Positions 1 to 6,840 of a stretch of DNA of 30,923 nucleotides are shown in pieces. The notes beneath the pieces are model-generated. The model was not told the origin of the DNA. It saw nothing but the letters and a program-made list of their open reading frames with translations, and did not search any database. The translations under genes and the position numbers were made by a program. The stretch is taken from the IMG/VR virus record IMGVR_UViG_3300003894_000017, positions 1-30,923 of that record; one strand, given 5' to 3'. How positions within the stretch are numbered: position 1 is the first letter of the stretch; the number at the start of each line of letters is the position of its first letter. This stretch comes from a virus.

Positions 1-180
1 GTCTGGTTTCTGTTGTGGCTTACGACCAATCTCTAGACCAGCTCGACCAGCTGACTTGACTTGACCACCACCAAGATCAGTGCCACCTTTCTTTGCCTTA
101 TCAATGGCAGCACTCATTCTTTCTTGTGTACCTAACTCTTGCTCACATAAAAACCATAGAGCATCTAACGGATCACTCAT
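1..180 (-). CDS. Hypothetical protein, 3' end cut by window edge
   Basis: An open frame of 60 codons runs from the ATG at 180 to the window edge, so only the N-terminus is visible. It begins MSDPLDALWFLCEQELGTQE and continues into a Gly/Lys-rich stretch (AKKGGTDLGGGQVKSAGR). No domain is recognised. It lies 20 nt downstream of the gp55 stop codon and has its own late-promoter-like ATAAATA element 22 nt ahead of the start, so it may be transcribed both with gp55 and late. Real gene likely; function unknown. Confidence 0.6.
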   Translation of the reverse strand, partial: MSDPLDALWFLCEQELGTQERMSAAIDKAKKGGTDLGGGQVKSAGRAGLEIGRKPQQKPD

Positions 181-200
181 CTCATACCTCTACTTTTGAG

Positions 201-707
201 TTATTTATTTCCATTACGTCGTTGTTCAACGACATCCTTGATTGAGTTGAAGTCACTTGATTCACCTAACTGATCTCCAACAAAGAACTCTTCGAATCCT
301 GACTTGGAAATAATCTTGTCACAAATCTCAATCTGTCTCTTCTCTTTACCGATACGACGGATAAAGGCATACCAACACACCTGTGTGAAGTAGGAGAAGG
401 GGTTCTTTGACTTCTCAGGATCAAAGTTATGAGCATAGATGACACAGTTCTCTACAGCATCACAGACCATGTCCTGACGGTACATATAATTAGAGAAGTT
501 AGGACGCATAGATAGATGTTCTGCAATGTCAAGAAAACACTTACCAATGTAACCAGGAATACGGGGCCATCCCTCATCTTTTTTGGTAAGTCCTTTCTCT
601 TTAGCAACATCTACCTTCTTTCTGTATTCAACAATGGCAGCGTAGAACTCTTTGTTATCAATAAAGTTATTACGTTGACGTTTCTTTGGTGCTGGTGTTG
701 TGGTCAT
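201..707 (-). CDS. 55: Late sigma factor gp55
   Basis: The 168-aa product resembles T4 gp55, the phage sigma factor that directs host RNA polymerase to late promoters. It has the same size class as T4 gp55. The segment around residues 90-125 (NFDPEKSKNPFSYFTQVCWY then AFIRRIGKEKRQ) is the sigma region 2-like part conserved in this family; the N-terminus is basic (PKKRQRN). It is preceded by a sigma70-type promoter (730-759), consistent with transcription by unmodified host polymerase before late genes. The many ATAAATA/CTAAATA elements in the window are its expected targets. The C-terminal clamp-binding tail of T4 gp55 is not obvious in the last residues. Confidence 0.9.
   Translation of the reverse strand: MTTTPAPKKRQRNNFIDNKEFYAAIVEYRKKVDVAKEKGLTKKDEGWPRIPGYIGKCFLDIAEHLSMRPNFSNYMYRQDMVCDAVENCVIYAHNFDPEKSKNPFSYFTQVCWYAFIRRIGKEKRQIEICDKIISKSGFEEFFVGDQLGESSDFNSIKDVVEQRRNGNK
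202..208 (-). promoter_or_regulatory. T4-type late promoter element (ATAAATA)
   Basis: ATAAATA on the minus strand, 22 nt ahead of the start codon at 180. It overlaps the last codons of gp55. Same motif and spacing as ahead of many other genes in the window. Confidence 0.45.
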
Positions 708-729
708 AGATGTACTGTTTGTTGATCAT

Positions 730-759
730 ATTATAACATAAATCACTTGCACTTGACAA
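730..759 (-). promoter_or_regulatory. Sigma70-type promoter ahead of gp55
   Basis: On the minus strand TTGTCA (754-759) and a perfect TATAAT (730-735) are separated by 18 bp. The expected start near 723 leaves a leader of about 16 nt before the gp55 ATG at 707. It is unlike the single-box late elements seen elsewhere in the window and suits early or middle expression. Confidence 0.6.
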
Positions 760-816
760 GGTAGTAAATCTTGTGTAGACTGTGAGTGTCGGGAACAAGG
801 GTTAATAATAAGCTAA

Positions 817-830
817 GTTACTTAAGTAAC
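817..830. repeat. 14-bp perfect palindrome downstream of the 151-aa gene
   Basis: GTTACTTAAGTAAC is its own reverse complement. It sits 2 nt beyond the stop codon of the gene at 833-1288 and about 58 nt upstream of the gp55 promoter. It has no T-tract, so a factor-independent terminator is not supported; it could be a binding site for a dimeric protein or chance. Confidence 0.5.
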
Positions 831-832
831 CA

Positions 833-1288
833 CTAGGCTAAAGGATCATCATACTCTATGTAATCATCATCAGATACACTAGGAGAAGAAGAATAGATAT
901 CCTCTAAAAGAAGACGGGTCGATTCTATTTTACCGATATATCCTACGTTGTTTTCTGATTCAACTTTACGTTTGACTGGGGATGAGACTTTTGCAGCGAT
1001 AAGTGCTTTTGAATAGAAGTCTGTACCGAATTTATCTAGTTCTGATATGGAAATGACATGGTGTTTGTAGATGATTGTCATGTCATCATTTCCGTATAAC
1101 ATCCACTTTTTGGGTACTAAACCAGATACTGCTACTCCTTTTTGATGATCAATTGACATCGTCTCTGAAATGACGATAGGACTTTGAACTAGGAAGTAGT
1201 CAACACCTTCTTCACTTGATGGGATAACCTCTGCAAGAACCTCTTCACCCGTTACTAATTTGAGAGTAGCGTAGAAGGGATCTAACAT
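833..1288 (-). CDS. Conserved hypothetical protein, possible Sm-like fold
   Basis: 151 aa between UvsW and gp55, starting MLDPFYATLKLVTGEEVLAE. The opening strand pattern (KLVTGEEVLAEV, then SPIVIS) resembles small barrel proteins of the Sm/LSm-like type that T4-like cyanophages commonly carry near UvsW; this is a pattern judgement, not a proven match. The middle holds alternating hydrophobic strands (DDMTIIYKHHVISISEL), and the C-terminus is acidic and serine-rich (SSSPSVSDDDYIEYDD). It has its own CTAAATA element upstream and starts 6 nt after the UvsW stop. Function unknown. Confidence 0.75.
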   Translation of the reverse strand: MLDPFYATLKLVTGEEVLAEVIPSSEEGVDYFLVQSPIVISETMSIDHQKGVAVSGLVPKKWMLYGNDDMTIIYKHHVISISELDKFGTDFYSKALIAAKVSSPVKRKVESENNVGYIGKIESTRLLLEDIYSSSPSVSDDDYIEYDDPLA

Positions 1289-1293
1289 ATTAA

Positions 1294-2766
1294 TTATGTA
1301 AGTTGGACAATACTATTTAGAGATACCTCTTGTATGGTAAATTCGAAGTCTTCTTCAGTATAGTATTTGATACGTTCCGCTAAATGCGAAAGGGTGAAGT
1401 TTGATCTCCCACCATTCTTTCTGAAGTCATCTGCAACGTCATATAACATACATCTATCTTTTTGATTTGCCTTTCTCAATCCACGACCAATGGATTGTAG
1501 AACTCTGACACGAGACTTAGAAGGAGATGCAAAGATCACATGATGTAAGTTCTTGATATTGACACCAGTTGACATCGTGCCATAACTACCAAAAATAATG
1601 AGGTCGTCATTCTTCTCTGCCAAAGATCTTACCTGTTCTCTTTCCTTGACATCAGTGTCACCATAGATTAAATGAACAGGTCTGATAGTCAGGTTTCTCA
1701 TCATCTCCGACATTGGAATACCATGTTTCTCGACACGAGCAAACAATACCAATACATTTCCTTTCAATGCATGAGCTAGTTCACAGATATATTTGTTTCT
1801 TCCATAATCCTGACCAAGATATTCAATCTCATCATTGTAAGTATTGAATACTTGTGGGGTATGTTTGATAATATGAATTTTTACATTCAACTTGGCAAGG
1901 AATCCCTTCTCCATCAAATCAGAGGAACTGGTGGTCTTAAATACTGGACCGAAGTGTGACTCAAGAATCAACTGATTGACATTCTTACCATCCAATGTAC
2001 CAGTAAAACCATACCTCCACTTGGCGTCAGGACACTTCTTCATAATCCCCTGTAGCACCTTTGCTTTGAAGTTATGACACTCATCCCCGATGACCCCATC
2101 AAACTGGCGGTACCATCCCTTCTGCAACCCGTAGATGGATTGGAATGTTGAGATAGTGACGGGTGCCTTGGTATCTAATGAATGACCTTGATAAATCTTG
2201 TGCATATTTTCTTCGTCCCATCCATAATCAATGAAGTCCTTATACATCTGTTCCACAAGAGACTTCGTAGGGACAACAATCAAGACTCTCTTGTCGATTG
2301 ACTTCAAGTATCTAGCAATCGAATAGATCATCAAGGATTTTCCTGATCCTGTCGGGGAGATGATAGTCTTTCGATATTCTTTGAGTGCATGAAAGACAGT
2401 ATCGATTTGATACTCTCTGGGTTTGACATTGGAAATCTTAGCCATGAAAAGTTCAACACCCTCATAGAAGATTCTTTCGTCGGTTTCATATGGTACACCG
2501 TAAAACTTATTATCCTTGAACTCCCAAGTGTAATTATGTTTATCACACCACTTACAAAGACGATACACCAGACCAACAGGAATTGTAGACGCTGCTACAC
2601 TACACAATCGAATCTTACCATCCCAATATTTCTTTCGGTATGCAGGAGAAAAGGAGGCACCTTCTACATCAAAAGAAAATGCCTCCTGTAATTCGTACAG
2701 TATATGTTGACCACACTCTAACTGTAGATCTATCTCATTCTTTTTACTAATAATAACGTCAGTCAT
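1294..2766 (-). CDS. uvsW: UvsW DNA/RNA helicase
   Basis: 490-aa superfamily 2 helicase. Visible motifs in order: REYQ (about residues 117-120, Q-like motif), Walker A PTGSGKS (138-144), PTKSL motif Ia (166-170), DECH box (228-231), GFTGT motif III, and SIGRGLRK motif VI near the C-terminal third. T4 UvsW unwinds branched recombination intermediates and R-loops and helps switch from origin-dependent to recombination-dependent replication. The residues ahead of the helicase core (about 1-110) match the small N-terminal domain of the family. It lies downstream of uvsY, its functional partner in recombination, with a 72-aa gene and a micro-ORF between them. A CTAAATA element precedes it, in line with the late expression known for UvsW in T4. 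Confidence 0.95.
   Translation of the reverse strand: MTDVIISKKNEIDLQLECGQHILYELQEAFSFDVEGASFSPAYRKKYWDGKIRLCSVAASTIPVGLVYRLCKWCDKHNYTWEFKDNKFYGVPYETDERIFYEGVELFMAKISNVKPREYQIDTVFHALKEYRKTIISPTGSGKSLMIYSIARYLKSIDKRVLIVVPTKSLVEQMYKDFIDYGWDEENMHKIYQGHSLDTKAPVTISTFQSIYGLQKGWYRQFDGVIGDECHNFKAKVLQGIMKKCPDAKWRYGFTGTLDGKNVNQLILESHFGPVFKTTSSSDLMEKGFLAKLNVKIHIIKHTPQVFNTYNDEIEYLGQDYGRNKYICELAHALKGNVLVLFARVEKHGIPMSEMMRNLTIRPVHLIYGDTDVKEREQVRSLAEKNDDLIIFGSYGTMSTGVNIKNLHHVIFASPSKSRVRVLQSIGRGLRKANQKDRCMLYDVADDFRKNGGRSNFTLSHLAERIKYYTEEDFEFTIQEVSLNSIVQLT
1314..1320 (-). promoter_or_regulatory. T4-type late promoter element (CTAAATA)
   Basis: CTAAATA on the minus strand, 26 nt ahead of the start at 1288, inside the 3' end of uvsW. 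Confidence 0.45.
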
Positions 2767-2790
2767 GAAGAAATATCATGTCACCTGACC

Positions 2791-2797
2791 TATTTAG
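2791..2797 (-). promoter_or_regulatory. T4-type late promoter element (CTAAATA)
   Basis: CTAAATA on the minus strand, 25 nt ahead of the uvsW start, overlapping the last codons of the 72-aa gene. Confidence 0.5.
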
Positions 2798-3012
2798 AAT
2801 CCGCCACCACCTCTCTTCTTCGGTTTAGAATCAATCACTTCAACGGATTCAAACTTGTCTGGTTTCTCAAACCACATAGCCTTGACAAGATCATAACTAT
2901 CTACCACTACACTGTTACCATCTTTGTCATAAACCCTGTAATGATGTCGGTCATACAGTTTTGTGCAGTATGTTGTGAAGTAACCTTCATCTCCTGGTGA
3001 TAATGTTTTCAT
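2794..3012 (-). CDS. Small conserved hypothetical protein between uvsY and uvsW
   Basis: 72 aa, starting MKTLSPGDEGYFTTYCTKLY and ending in a basic, glycine-rich tail (KPKKRGGGGF). The core (HHYRVYDKDGNSVVVDSYDL) looks like a compact beta fold with a D-x-D-G turn. No function is recognised. Its ATG overlaps the stop codon of the upstream 25-aa micro-ORF (ATGA), which suggests translational coupling in a uvsY - micro-ORF - this gene - uvsW unit. Confidence 0.75.
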   Translation of the reverse strand: MKTLSPGDEGYFTTYCTKLYDRHHYRVYDKDGNSVVVDSYDLVKAMWFEKPDKFESVEVIDSKPKKRGGGGF

Positions 3013-3086
3013 TTCTTAGTGCTCCAAGTTTGTTCCATTGCAAAAACAAGTAAGGTTATAAAACCTACAATAAACCATGTGGTCAT
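3009..3086 (-). CDS. 25-aa single-span membrane micro-protein
   Basis: The micro-ORF encodes MTTWFIVGFITLLVFAMEQT followed by WSTKK: almost entirely one hydrophobic helix with a short basic tail. Support for reality: its ATG overlaps the uvsY stop codon (TAATG), a good ribosome site (GGAGGA) lies 5 nt upstream inside uvsY, and its own stop overlaps the next start (ATGA). Both junctions are typical of coupled phage genes. Function unknown; it may act in the host membrane or mainly couple translation. Confidence 0.6.
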   Translation of the reverse strand: MTTWFIVGFITLLVFAMEQTWSTKK

Positions 3087-3508
3087 TAAATTCCTCCTGA
3101 AGTAAATGTTCGCCATTGAATAGCATTCTTGATATTATATGACAACTGATGAACTTGTTTTAGTATCTCTTCTAATGTTCGAAGAACTGTTTGATAATAC
3201 TCAACCTTCATTTCTACACGGTTGATATCTTCATCAACTTCGATCCAATTATTAACTTCACTTCTTGCCACTTTGTATGGGAATGGTTCACTATCCTCTG
3301 GAACATGTTTACCAGAATAGAATAACCATTTATTATGTTTCATAACCTTGAGTTCTTGTTGTTTCTTTTTCAACAACAATGTATACTCACTGAGTAAGGT
3401 CAAATACTTTTGATGGAGTTGTGGAATTTTGATTGAAGACTCATCAAGCATCACCTGATCAATCTTACTATCTTTCTCCCACATCTCTATGATCTTTTCT
3501 AAATCCAT
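3086..3508 (-). CDS. uvsY: UvsY recombination mediator
   Basis: 140 aa, near the 137 aa of T4 UvsY. UvsY loads the UvsX recombinase onto gp32-coated single-stranded DNA. The N-terminus (MDLEKIIEMWEKDSKID) and the central lysine-rich helix (LLKKKQQELKVMKHNKW), followed by the YSGK region, fit the family; the C-terminal half is a long predicted helix suited to hexamer formation. It lies between the gp3-like gene and uvsW as in T4-like cyanophages. An extended -10 element (TGATATAAT) lies 22 nt ahead of the start, which may reflect middle-type expression. Confidence 0.92.
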   Translation of the reverse strand: MDLEKIIEMWEKDSKIDQVMLDESSIKIPQLHQKYLTLLSEYTLLLKKKQQELKVMKHNKWLFYSGKHVPEDSEPFPYKVARSEVNNWIEVDEDINRVEMKVEYYQTVLRTLEEILKQVHQLSYNIKNAIQWRTFTSGGI

Positions 3509-3529
3509 ATCGATAGGAACACTACCAAT

Positions 3530-3538
3530 ATTATATCA
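3530..3538 (-). promoter_or_regulatory. Possible extended -10 promoter for uvsY
   Basis: TGATATAAT on the minus strand, overlapping the stop region of the gp3-like gene. No convincing -35 box is visible, so the call rests on the TG-n-TATAAT pattern and the 22-nt spacing to the start codon. Confidence 0.3.
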
Positions 3539-4225
3539 CGAAACTCCAGGAATACTTTCCCCAAGTTCCGTTTTTCTATAATTAGGTTTCATTGATTTGT
3601 CAGTGGCCTGAGCAGCTTCATAGATGAAGTAGTCAAAATAATCATAACGTAATGTACACTCTGCCACAAAGTATTGAATATCAGGTACCGAAGCGTCAAA
3701 GTTGACTGTGGTCAATGAGATTGGGAATGTATTTTTGAATACAAATTCAGCAACAGGACGATAGTTACTTGACAATACAATCAACGAACAATCACTCTTC
3801 CATTGATTTTCCCAAATACCGAGTCCTAATTTGTCACGAGGTTCAAATGGAGTTATATCATTTTTATTATATCCATCATTATATGTGTATTCCTGAGAGC
3901 TATATGGAGTGGTGATCTTCCGAATCCAATCATGAACTTGATAATAGTTCTTCATGTTCTCGTCAATCAAGAACTTAATAAACAATGGCTCGTAATACAA
4001 TTCATCACCAGGATGATAGACCGTATTGAGCCTGGTCGTTTGATTGGCAGTTCCCATTGAGATGGCAGGAATCGATGCCCCTTGACAAAAGAACTCTGCA
4101 GCAGGCATCTGTGCAACTTTAAATTGGAACCCAACTGGAGAAAGAAAGTTACGATTCTCTAGATTGAGTTCCTGATTACGAGCAGGTCTCTGTGGTAATG
4201 AGTTGTTATATGAGGGTACTACCAT
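3536..4225 (-). CDS. 3: Tail completion / tube-associated protein, gp3-like
   Basis: 229 aa. The N-terminal part reads NRNFLSPVGFQFKVAQMPAA, then FFCQGASIPAIS and later FIKFLIDENMKNYYQVHDWI. This SPVGFxF ... IP ... F-x-x-DE ... W-I pattern is the tail-tube fold seen in T4-like tube-associated proteins. In T4-like cyanophages a protein of this type between gp23 and uvsY is usually called gp3 (tail completion and sheath stabiliser). The pattern also fits the gp54 tube initiator, which shares the gp19 fold, so the exact T4 counterpart is less sure than the tube-associated role. A CTAAATA element lies 14 nt ahead of the start with no clear ribosome site between. Confidence 0.65.
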   Translation of the reverse strand: MVVPSYNNSLPQRPARNQELNLENRNFLSPVGFQFKVAQMPAAEFFCQGASIPAISMGTANQTTRLNTVYHPGDELYYEPLFIKFLIDENMKNYYQVHDWIRKITTPYSSQEYTYNDGYNKNDITPFEPRDKLGLGIWENQWKSDCSLIVLSSNYRPVAEFVFKNTFPISLTTVNFDASVPDIQYFVAECTLRYDYFDYFIYEAAQATDKSMKPNYRKTELGESIPGVS

Positions 4226-4237
4226 TTGTTTTTAGTA

Positions 4238-4441
4238 TTATTTAGGGCTCCATCCTGCACCGGCAGCACTAACCCAAGGGAATGGATTTGGTGGAACTGC
4301 CTTTGGCTTCTCTTCAGATACAGGAATGGGTGAACGGAATGACTTGTACAATACTGTAAACTCATCAAATGTAATGTCAAGTTCTTCTAACTTACTCTCC
4401 ATGAGGTCATAGAGTTCGAAGATCTTCTTGTTGTCAGTCAT
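4238..4441 (-). CDS. Small hypothetical protein
   Basis: 67 aa: an acidic helical N-terminal half (KIFELYDLMESKLEELDITF) and a Pro/Ala-rich C-terminal half (AVPPNPFPWVSAAGAGWSPK). No family recognised. It has an ATAAATA element 22 nt upstream and ends 13 nt before the gp3-like gene, so it is probably a late gene co-expressed with it. The proline-rich tail with two tryptophans could be a binding segment. Confidence 0.65.
   Translation of the reverse strand: MTDNKKIFELYDLMESKLEELDITFDEFTVLYKSFRSPIPVSEEKPKAVPPNPFPWVSAAGAGWSPK
4239..4245 (-). promoter_or_regulatory. T4-type late promoter element (CTAAATA)
   Basis: CTAAATA on the minus strand, 14 nt ahead of the gp3-like start. The transcript leader would be under 10 nt, shorter than elsewhere. 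Confidence 0.4.
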
Positions 4442-4462
4442 GATGATTATATCAACTACGAG

Positions 4463-4469
4463 TATTTAT
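4463..4469 (-). promoter_or_regulatory. T4-type late promoter element (ATAAATA)
   Basis: ATAAATA on the minus strand, 22 nt ahead of the start at 4441 and overlapping the stop of the homing endonuclease gene. It lets the genes downstream be transcribed independently of the endonuclease. Confidence 0.5.
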
Positions 4470-4939
4470 GTTAGGTATTCCCAGTGATATCCACCAGCCT
4501 TCTCTACCCTTCCTCTCAATACATTACTGATACCACTGTATAGTTTGGGATTTCCCAGTTGTCTTCCGGCATCTCTTGCAGATGAATACACTACTCCTGT
4601 CTCCACACACCTGATCTGTTTGGAGTTGGCCTTTTGTGCTGCCTTCACTTGAACTTGACTGATTGGTCTCCTTCCCATCCAACATTGGTTTAGTGTTGGT
4701 TGCATCAACCAACAATAATACTCTTCATCATCTCCCTCACAGAGAACTTGAGACCTGAAGTTACTCCAACCATACTCATTGATATTTTTATATAATGGCA
4801 AGTGGTTATGTTCTCCTCTTTTGGCCCTATTCTCATGTTTATAACATCTACCTTTGAGACCATTTCTATCACTAGTGACACCAACATAAGTGTCACCTGT
4901 AATCATATTGGTAAGCATATAGGTTGCAGTATTAGCCAT
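4466..4939 (-). CDS. GIY-YIG homing endonuclease (free-standing)
   Basis: 157 aa. The N-terminal GIY-YIG nuclease signature is present in variant form: TYMLTN (6-11) for the GIY strand and TYVGVT (17-22) for the YIG strand, followed by the expected arginine region (GRCYKH, 30-35) and the NINEYGWSNF helix (52-61). Residues 108-155 (IRCVETGVVYSSARDAGRQL and on to GGYHWEYL) form a NUMOD1-like DNA-binding module. This nuclease-plus-NUMOD layout is that of seg-type free-standing homing endonucleases, which spread by cutting related phages near their own locus; adjacent gp23 is a plausible target region. The start is placed at the ATG directly after the gp23 terminator T-tract; M8 and M12 are alternatives but would break the first nuclease strand. 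No standard ribosome site is free outside the hairpin. Confidence 0.88.
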   Translation of the reverse strand: MANTATYMLTNMITGDTYVGVTSDRNGLKGRCYKHENRAKRGEHNHLPLYKNINEYGWSNFRSQVLCEGDDEEYYCWLMQPTLNQCWMGRRPISQVQVKAAQKANSKQIRCVETGVVYSSARDAGRQLGNPKLYSGISNVLRGRVEKAGGYHWEYLT

Positions 4940-4966
4940 AAAAAAAGGAGGGGAATAAACCCCTCC
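4940..4966 (-). terminator. Factor-independent terminator after gp23
   Basis: On the minus strand GGAGGGG, loop TTTATT, CCCCTCC, then seven T. It ends 1 nt before the endonuclease ATG and lies about 40 nt beyond the gp23 stop. Confidence 0.88.
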
Positions 4967-5008
4967 AGTATAAGATATAAGTTTGTACCTGTAAATAGGT
5001 ATTTTAAC

Positions 5009-6802
5009 CTACATCAAATTGTCAATCCGAACGCGCCTGTAGTAGCGGTTGGTGTTGTCGGAGAGACGACCAAGTCCTTGGTTTTCTTCCATACGACCTT
5101 CTGCATAAGGGTTAGCAACCATTCCGTAACGAGTCTTAAACCCTATGTTTGGTTGAAATGTCTCGGCGGTTACGGAGCGAACCATCTGTAGAGGCACGTA
5201 GGGACAGTAAAAAATCCCAGCGTCGTAGGCATTAGTACCCTTATAGCCAGCAACGTAGTAGTGAGTGTCACTTACGTTAGCAGAGTAAGGATCAATGAAA
5301 ACCTTGATCTTACCATTGATTGTACCGGCGAATAGGTTACCGGTGTCATCAACGTTGAGGTTAGCGTTGAGGGCAGGGGTGTAATCAAGTACACCAGCCA
5401 TGGTTAGGGCGGAAGCAACGTCTGCGGAACAGATGATGAAGTTTCCTTTGCCTCTTCTGGTGAGCTGAGCGATGGCGTTCATGTCACGCTCAATCTGGAA
5501 GAGTAGACCCTTGAACTTCTCAACACTCCAACGGCCGTTGGAATCGAGGTCGAGGTCGAAAATACCAGGGGTATTTACGTTGTTCTGTGCACCAGGCTTA
5601 GCGGTACGATATACTGTGCGGATTACCTCACGGTTGATCTCGGCTAGGATCTCAGAGGAGAGAATGTTAGCGAGTTCAGCTTCAGCATCAAGACCATGGA
5701 TGGCACGTAGATCCTGAGCCATTTCCATGGAGTATTGAGCCTTGAGGGCACGACCCTTGGCTTCAACAACAACCTTCTCGATAGAGAAGCCCATTTGACG
5801 GAAACGGAAGTCACCATCGGAAGGACCACCAGCAACACCGTCATACATTCCGGCACGCTCTAGGTCATGAGTGCTCATGCCCTGGAGGTCTACACGGGGA
5901 TCGTTTGTGATGTCACGTAGGATAGGATCATAAGCACCACCGATGTATCCACCACCAGAAGCACCAGAGGCACCAGAGGAACCACAAGCAGGATCAGGAT
6001 AGTTTACGTTACCGGGGTTACCGAGATCGGGGTAAGGACCAGTGACGATTCCGTCACGGCTGTTGAGGAGACCAGGGTTGCCAGAACGTCCAGGTCCAGT
6101 TAGACCATCAGGGGATCTCCAGGTGCGACCAGGTACGTGGTCATAGGGGATATACTTCTCTCTATCACCATAGATGGGGCATCCACCTTCGTCGAAACCA
6201 ATGAGTTCCTGTTGTACGGAACCGTCATCGTTACGATACTGGTAAGGACCAGCTTCGGTAGGAAGACCTAGGGCAGAAGAGAAAGTAGGATCGGGCTCGT
6301 CATATAGTGCCTCGTTAGGGCCCATGGGGCCGTCATAGAGGGAACGCATTGCGAAGATCATGCCGGTAGGACCAGACATTGGCTGAACGCCACAAATGTC
6401 ATAGGCCAGTAGGTTAGGCATGGAGCGTCTAATCAAGGAGATTAGAACGGGATCGAAACCAGCAACGGGTCCTCTGTGATCAGCATAACCTGAATAACCA
6501 GCAACGGGGTCACCGATGATGCTGTTTACAGGAGCAACTTGACCGTCGGCACCGGTGTAGGTTTGACCAGCGGGGTTTACGTTGTTGGTTGGAGGACCAT
6601 CAACGGGGTAGGAATAAGAGTTAGGGATGTTCTCAGTGAGAAGACCATTGGAAACTCCCATGGCAGATTGCTCACGGAGGAATCTCTCTTGGTTTTCTAG
6701 GAGTTGAGCAGTGACAGCCTTTCTGTATGGATCTGTGATCTCAGGTAGATCTTGATGATTCAGAATGGGCTCCCACTTTTCCTGTAGATGTTGTGTAGAC
6801 AT
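5009..6802 (-). CDS. 23: Major capsid protein gp23
   Basis: 597 aa, longer than T4 gp23 (521 aa) and than usual cyanophage versions. It forms the hexamers of the head shell. The conserved C-terminal two thirds include GFSIEKVVVEAKGRALKAQY (about 338-357), the AELANILSSEILAEINREVI helix and the GKIKVFIDPY strand. The N-terminal segment (to about residue 57, GLLTE) is likely the prohead peptide removed by gp21; LTE/N is a possible cleavage site but not certain. Residues about 175-308 are a Gly/Pro/Ser-rich insertion (for example SSGASGASGGGYIGG) where relatives usually have a short loop. The gene follows gp22 and ends in a strong terminator, as expected for the most abundant virion protein. Confidence 0.96.
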   Translation of the reverse strand: MSTQHLQEKWEPILNHQDLPEITDPYRKAVTAQLLENQERFLREQSAMGVSNGLLTENIPNSYSYPVDGPPTNNVNPAGQTYTGADGQVAPVNSIIGDPVAGYSGYADHRGPVAGFDPVLISLIRRSMPNLLAYDICGVQPMSGPTGMIFAMRSLYDGPMGPNEALYDEPDPTFSSALGLPTEAGPYQYRNDDGSVQQELIGFDEGGCPIYGDREKYIPYDHVPGRTWRSPDGLTGPGRSGNPGLLNSRDGIVTGPYPDLGNPGNVNYPDPACGSSGASGASGGGYIGGAYDPILRDITNDPRVDLQGMSTHDLERAGMYDGVAGGPSDGDFRFRQMGFSIEKVVVEAKGRALKAQYSMEMAQDLRAIHGLDAEAELANILSSEILAEINREVIRTVYRTAKPGAQNNVNTPGIFDLDLDSNGRWSVEKFKGLLFQIERDMNAIAQLTRRGKGNFIICSADVASALTMAGVLDYTPALNANLNVDDTGNLFAGTINGKIKVFIDPYSANVSDTHYYVAGYKGTNAYDAGIFYCPYVPLQMVRSVTAETFQPNIGFKTRYGMVANPYAEGRMEENQGLGRLSDNTNRYYRRVRIDNLM

Positions 6803-6840
6803 TGTGGAATTGGTTACCTATTGTTTTAACGGTTAATAAA

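Noticed and set aside
2389-2691. Plus-strand open frame of 100 codons inside uvsW
   Set aside because: Antisense to conserved helicase sequence; hydrophobic residues simply mirror the uvsW codons.
4802-5191. Plus-strand open frame of 129 codons across the gp23/endonuclease junction
   Set aside because: It lies antisense to two well-supported genes and to the terminator, and its product shows no recognisable family.
6803-6840. Late promoter ahead of gp23
   Set aside because: The gap contains only TTTATTAA-like sequence, not ATAAATA or CTAAATA; gp23 is more likely read from the gp22 promoters.
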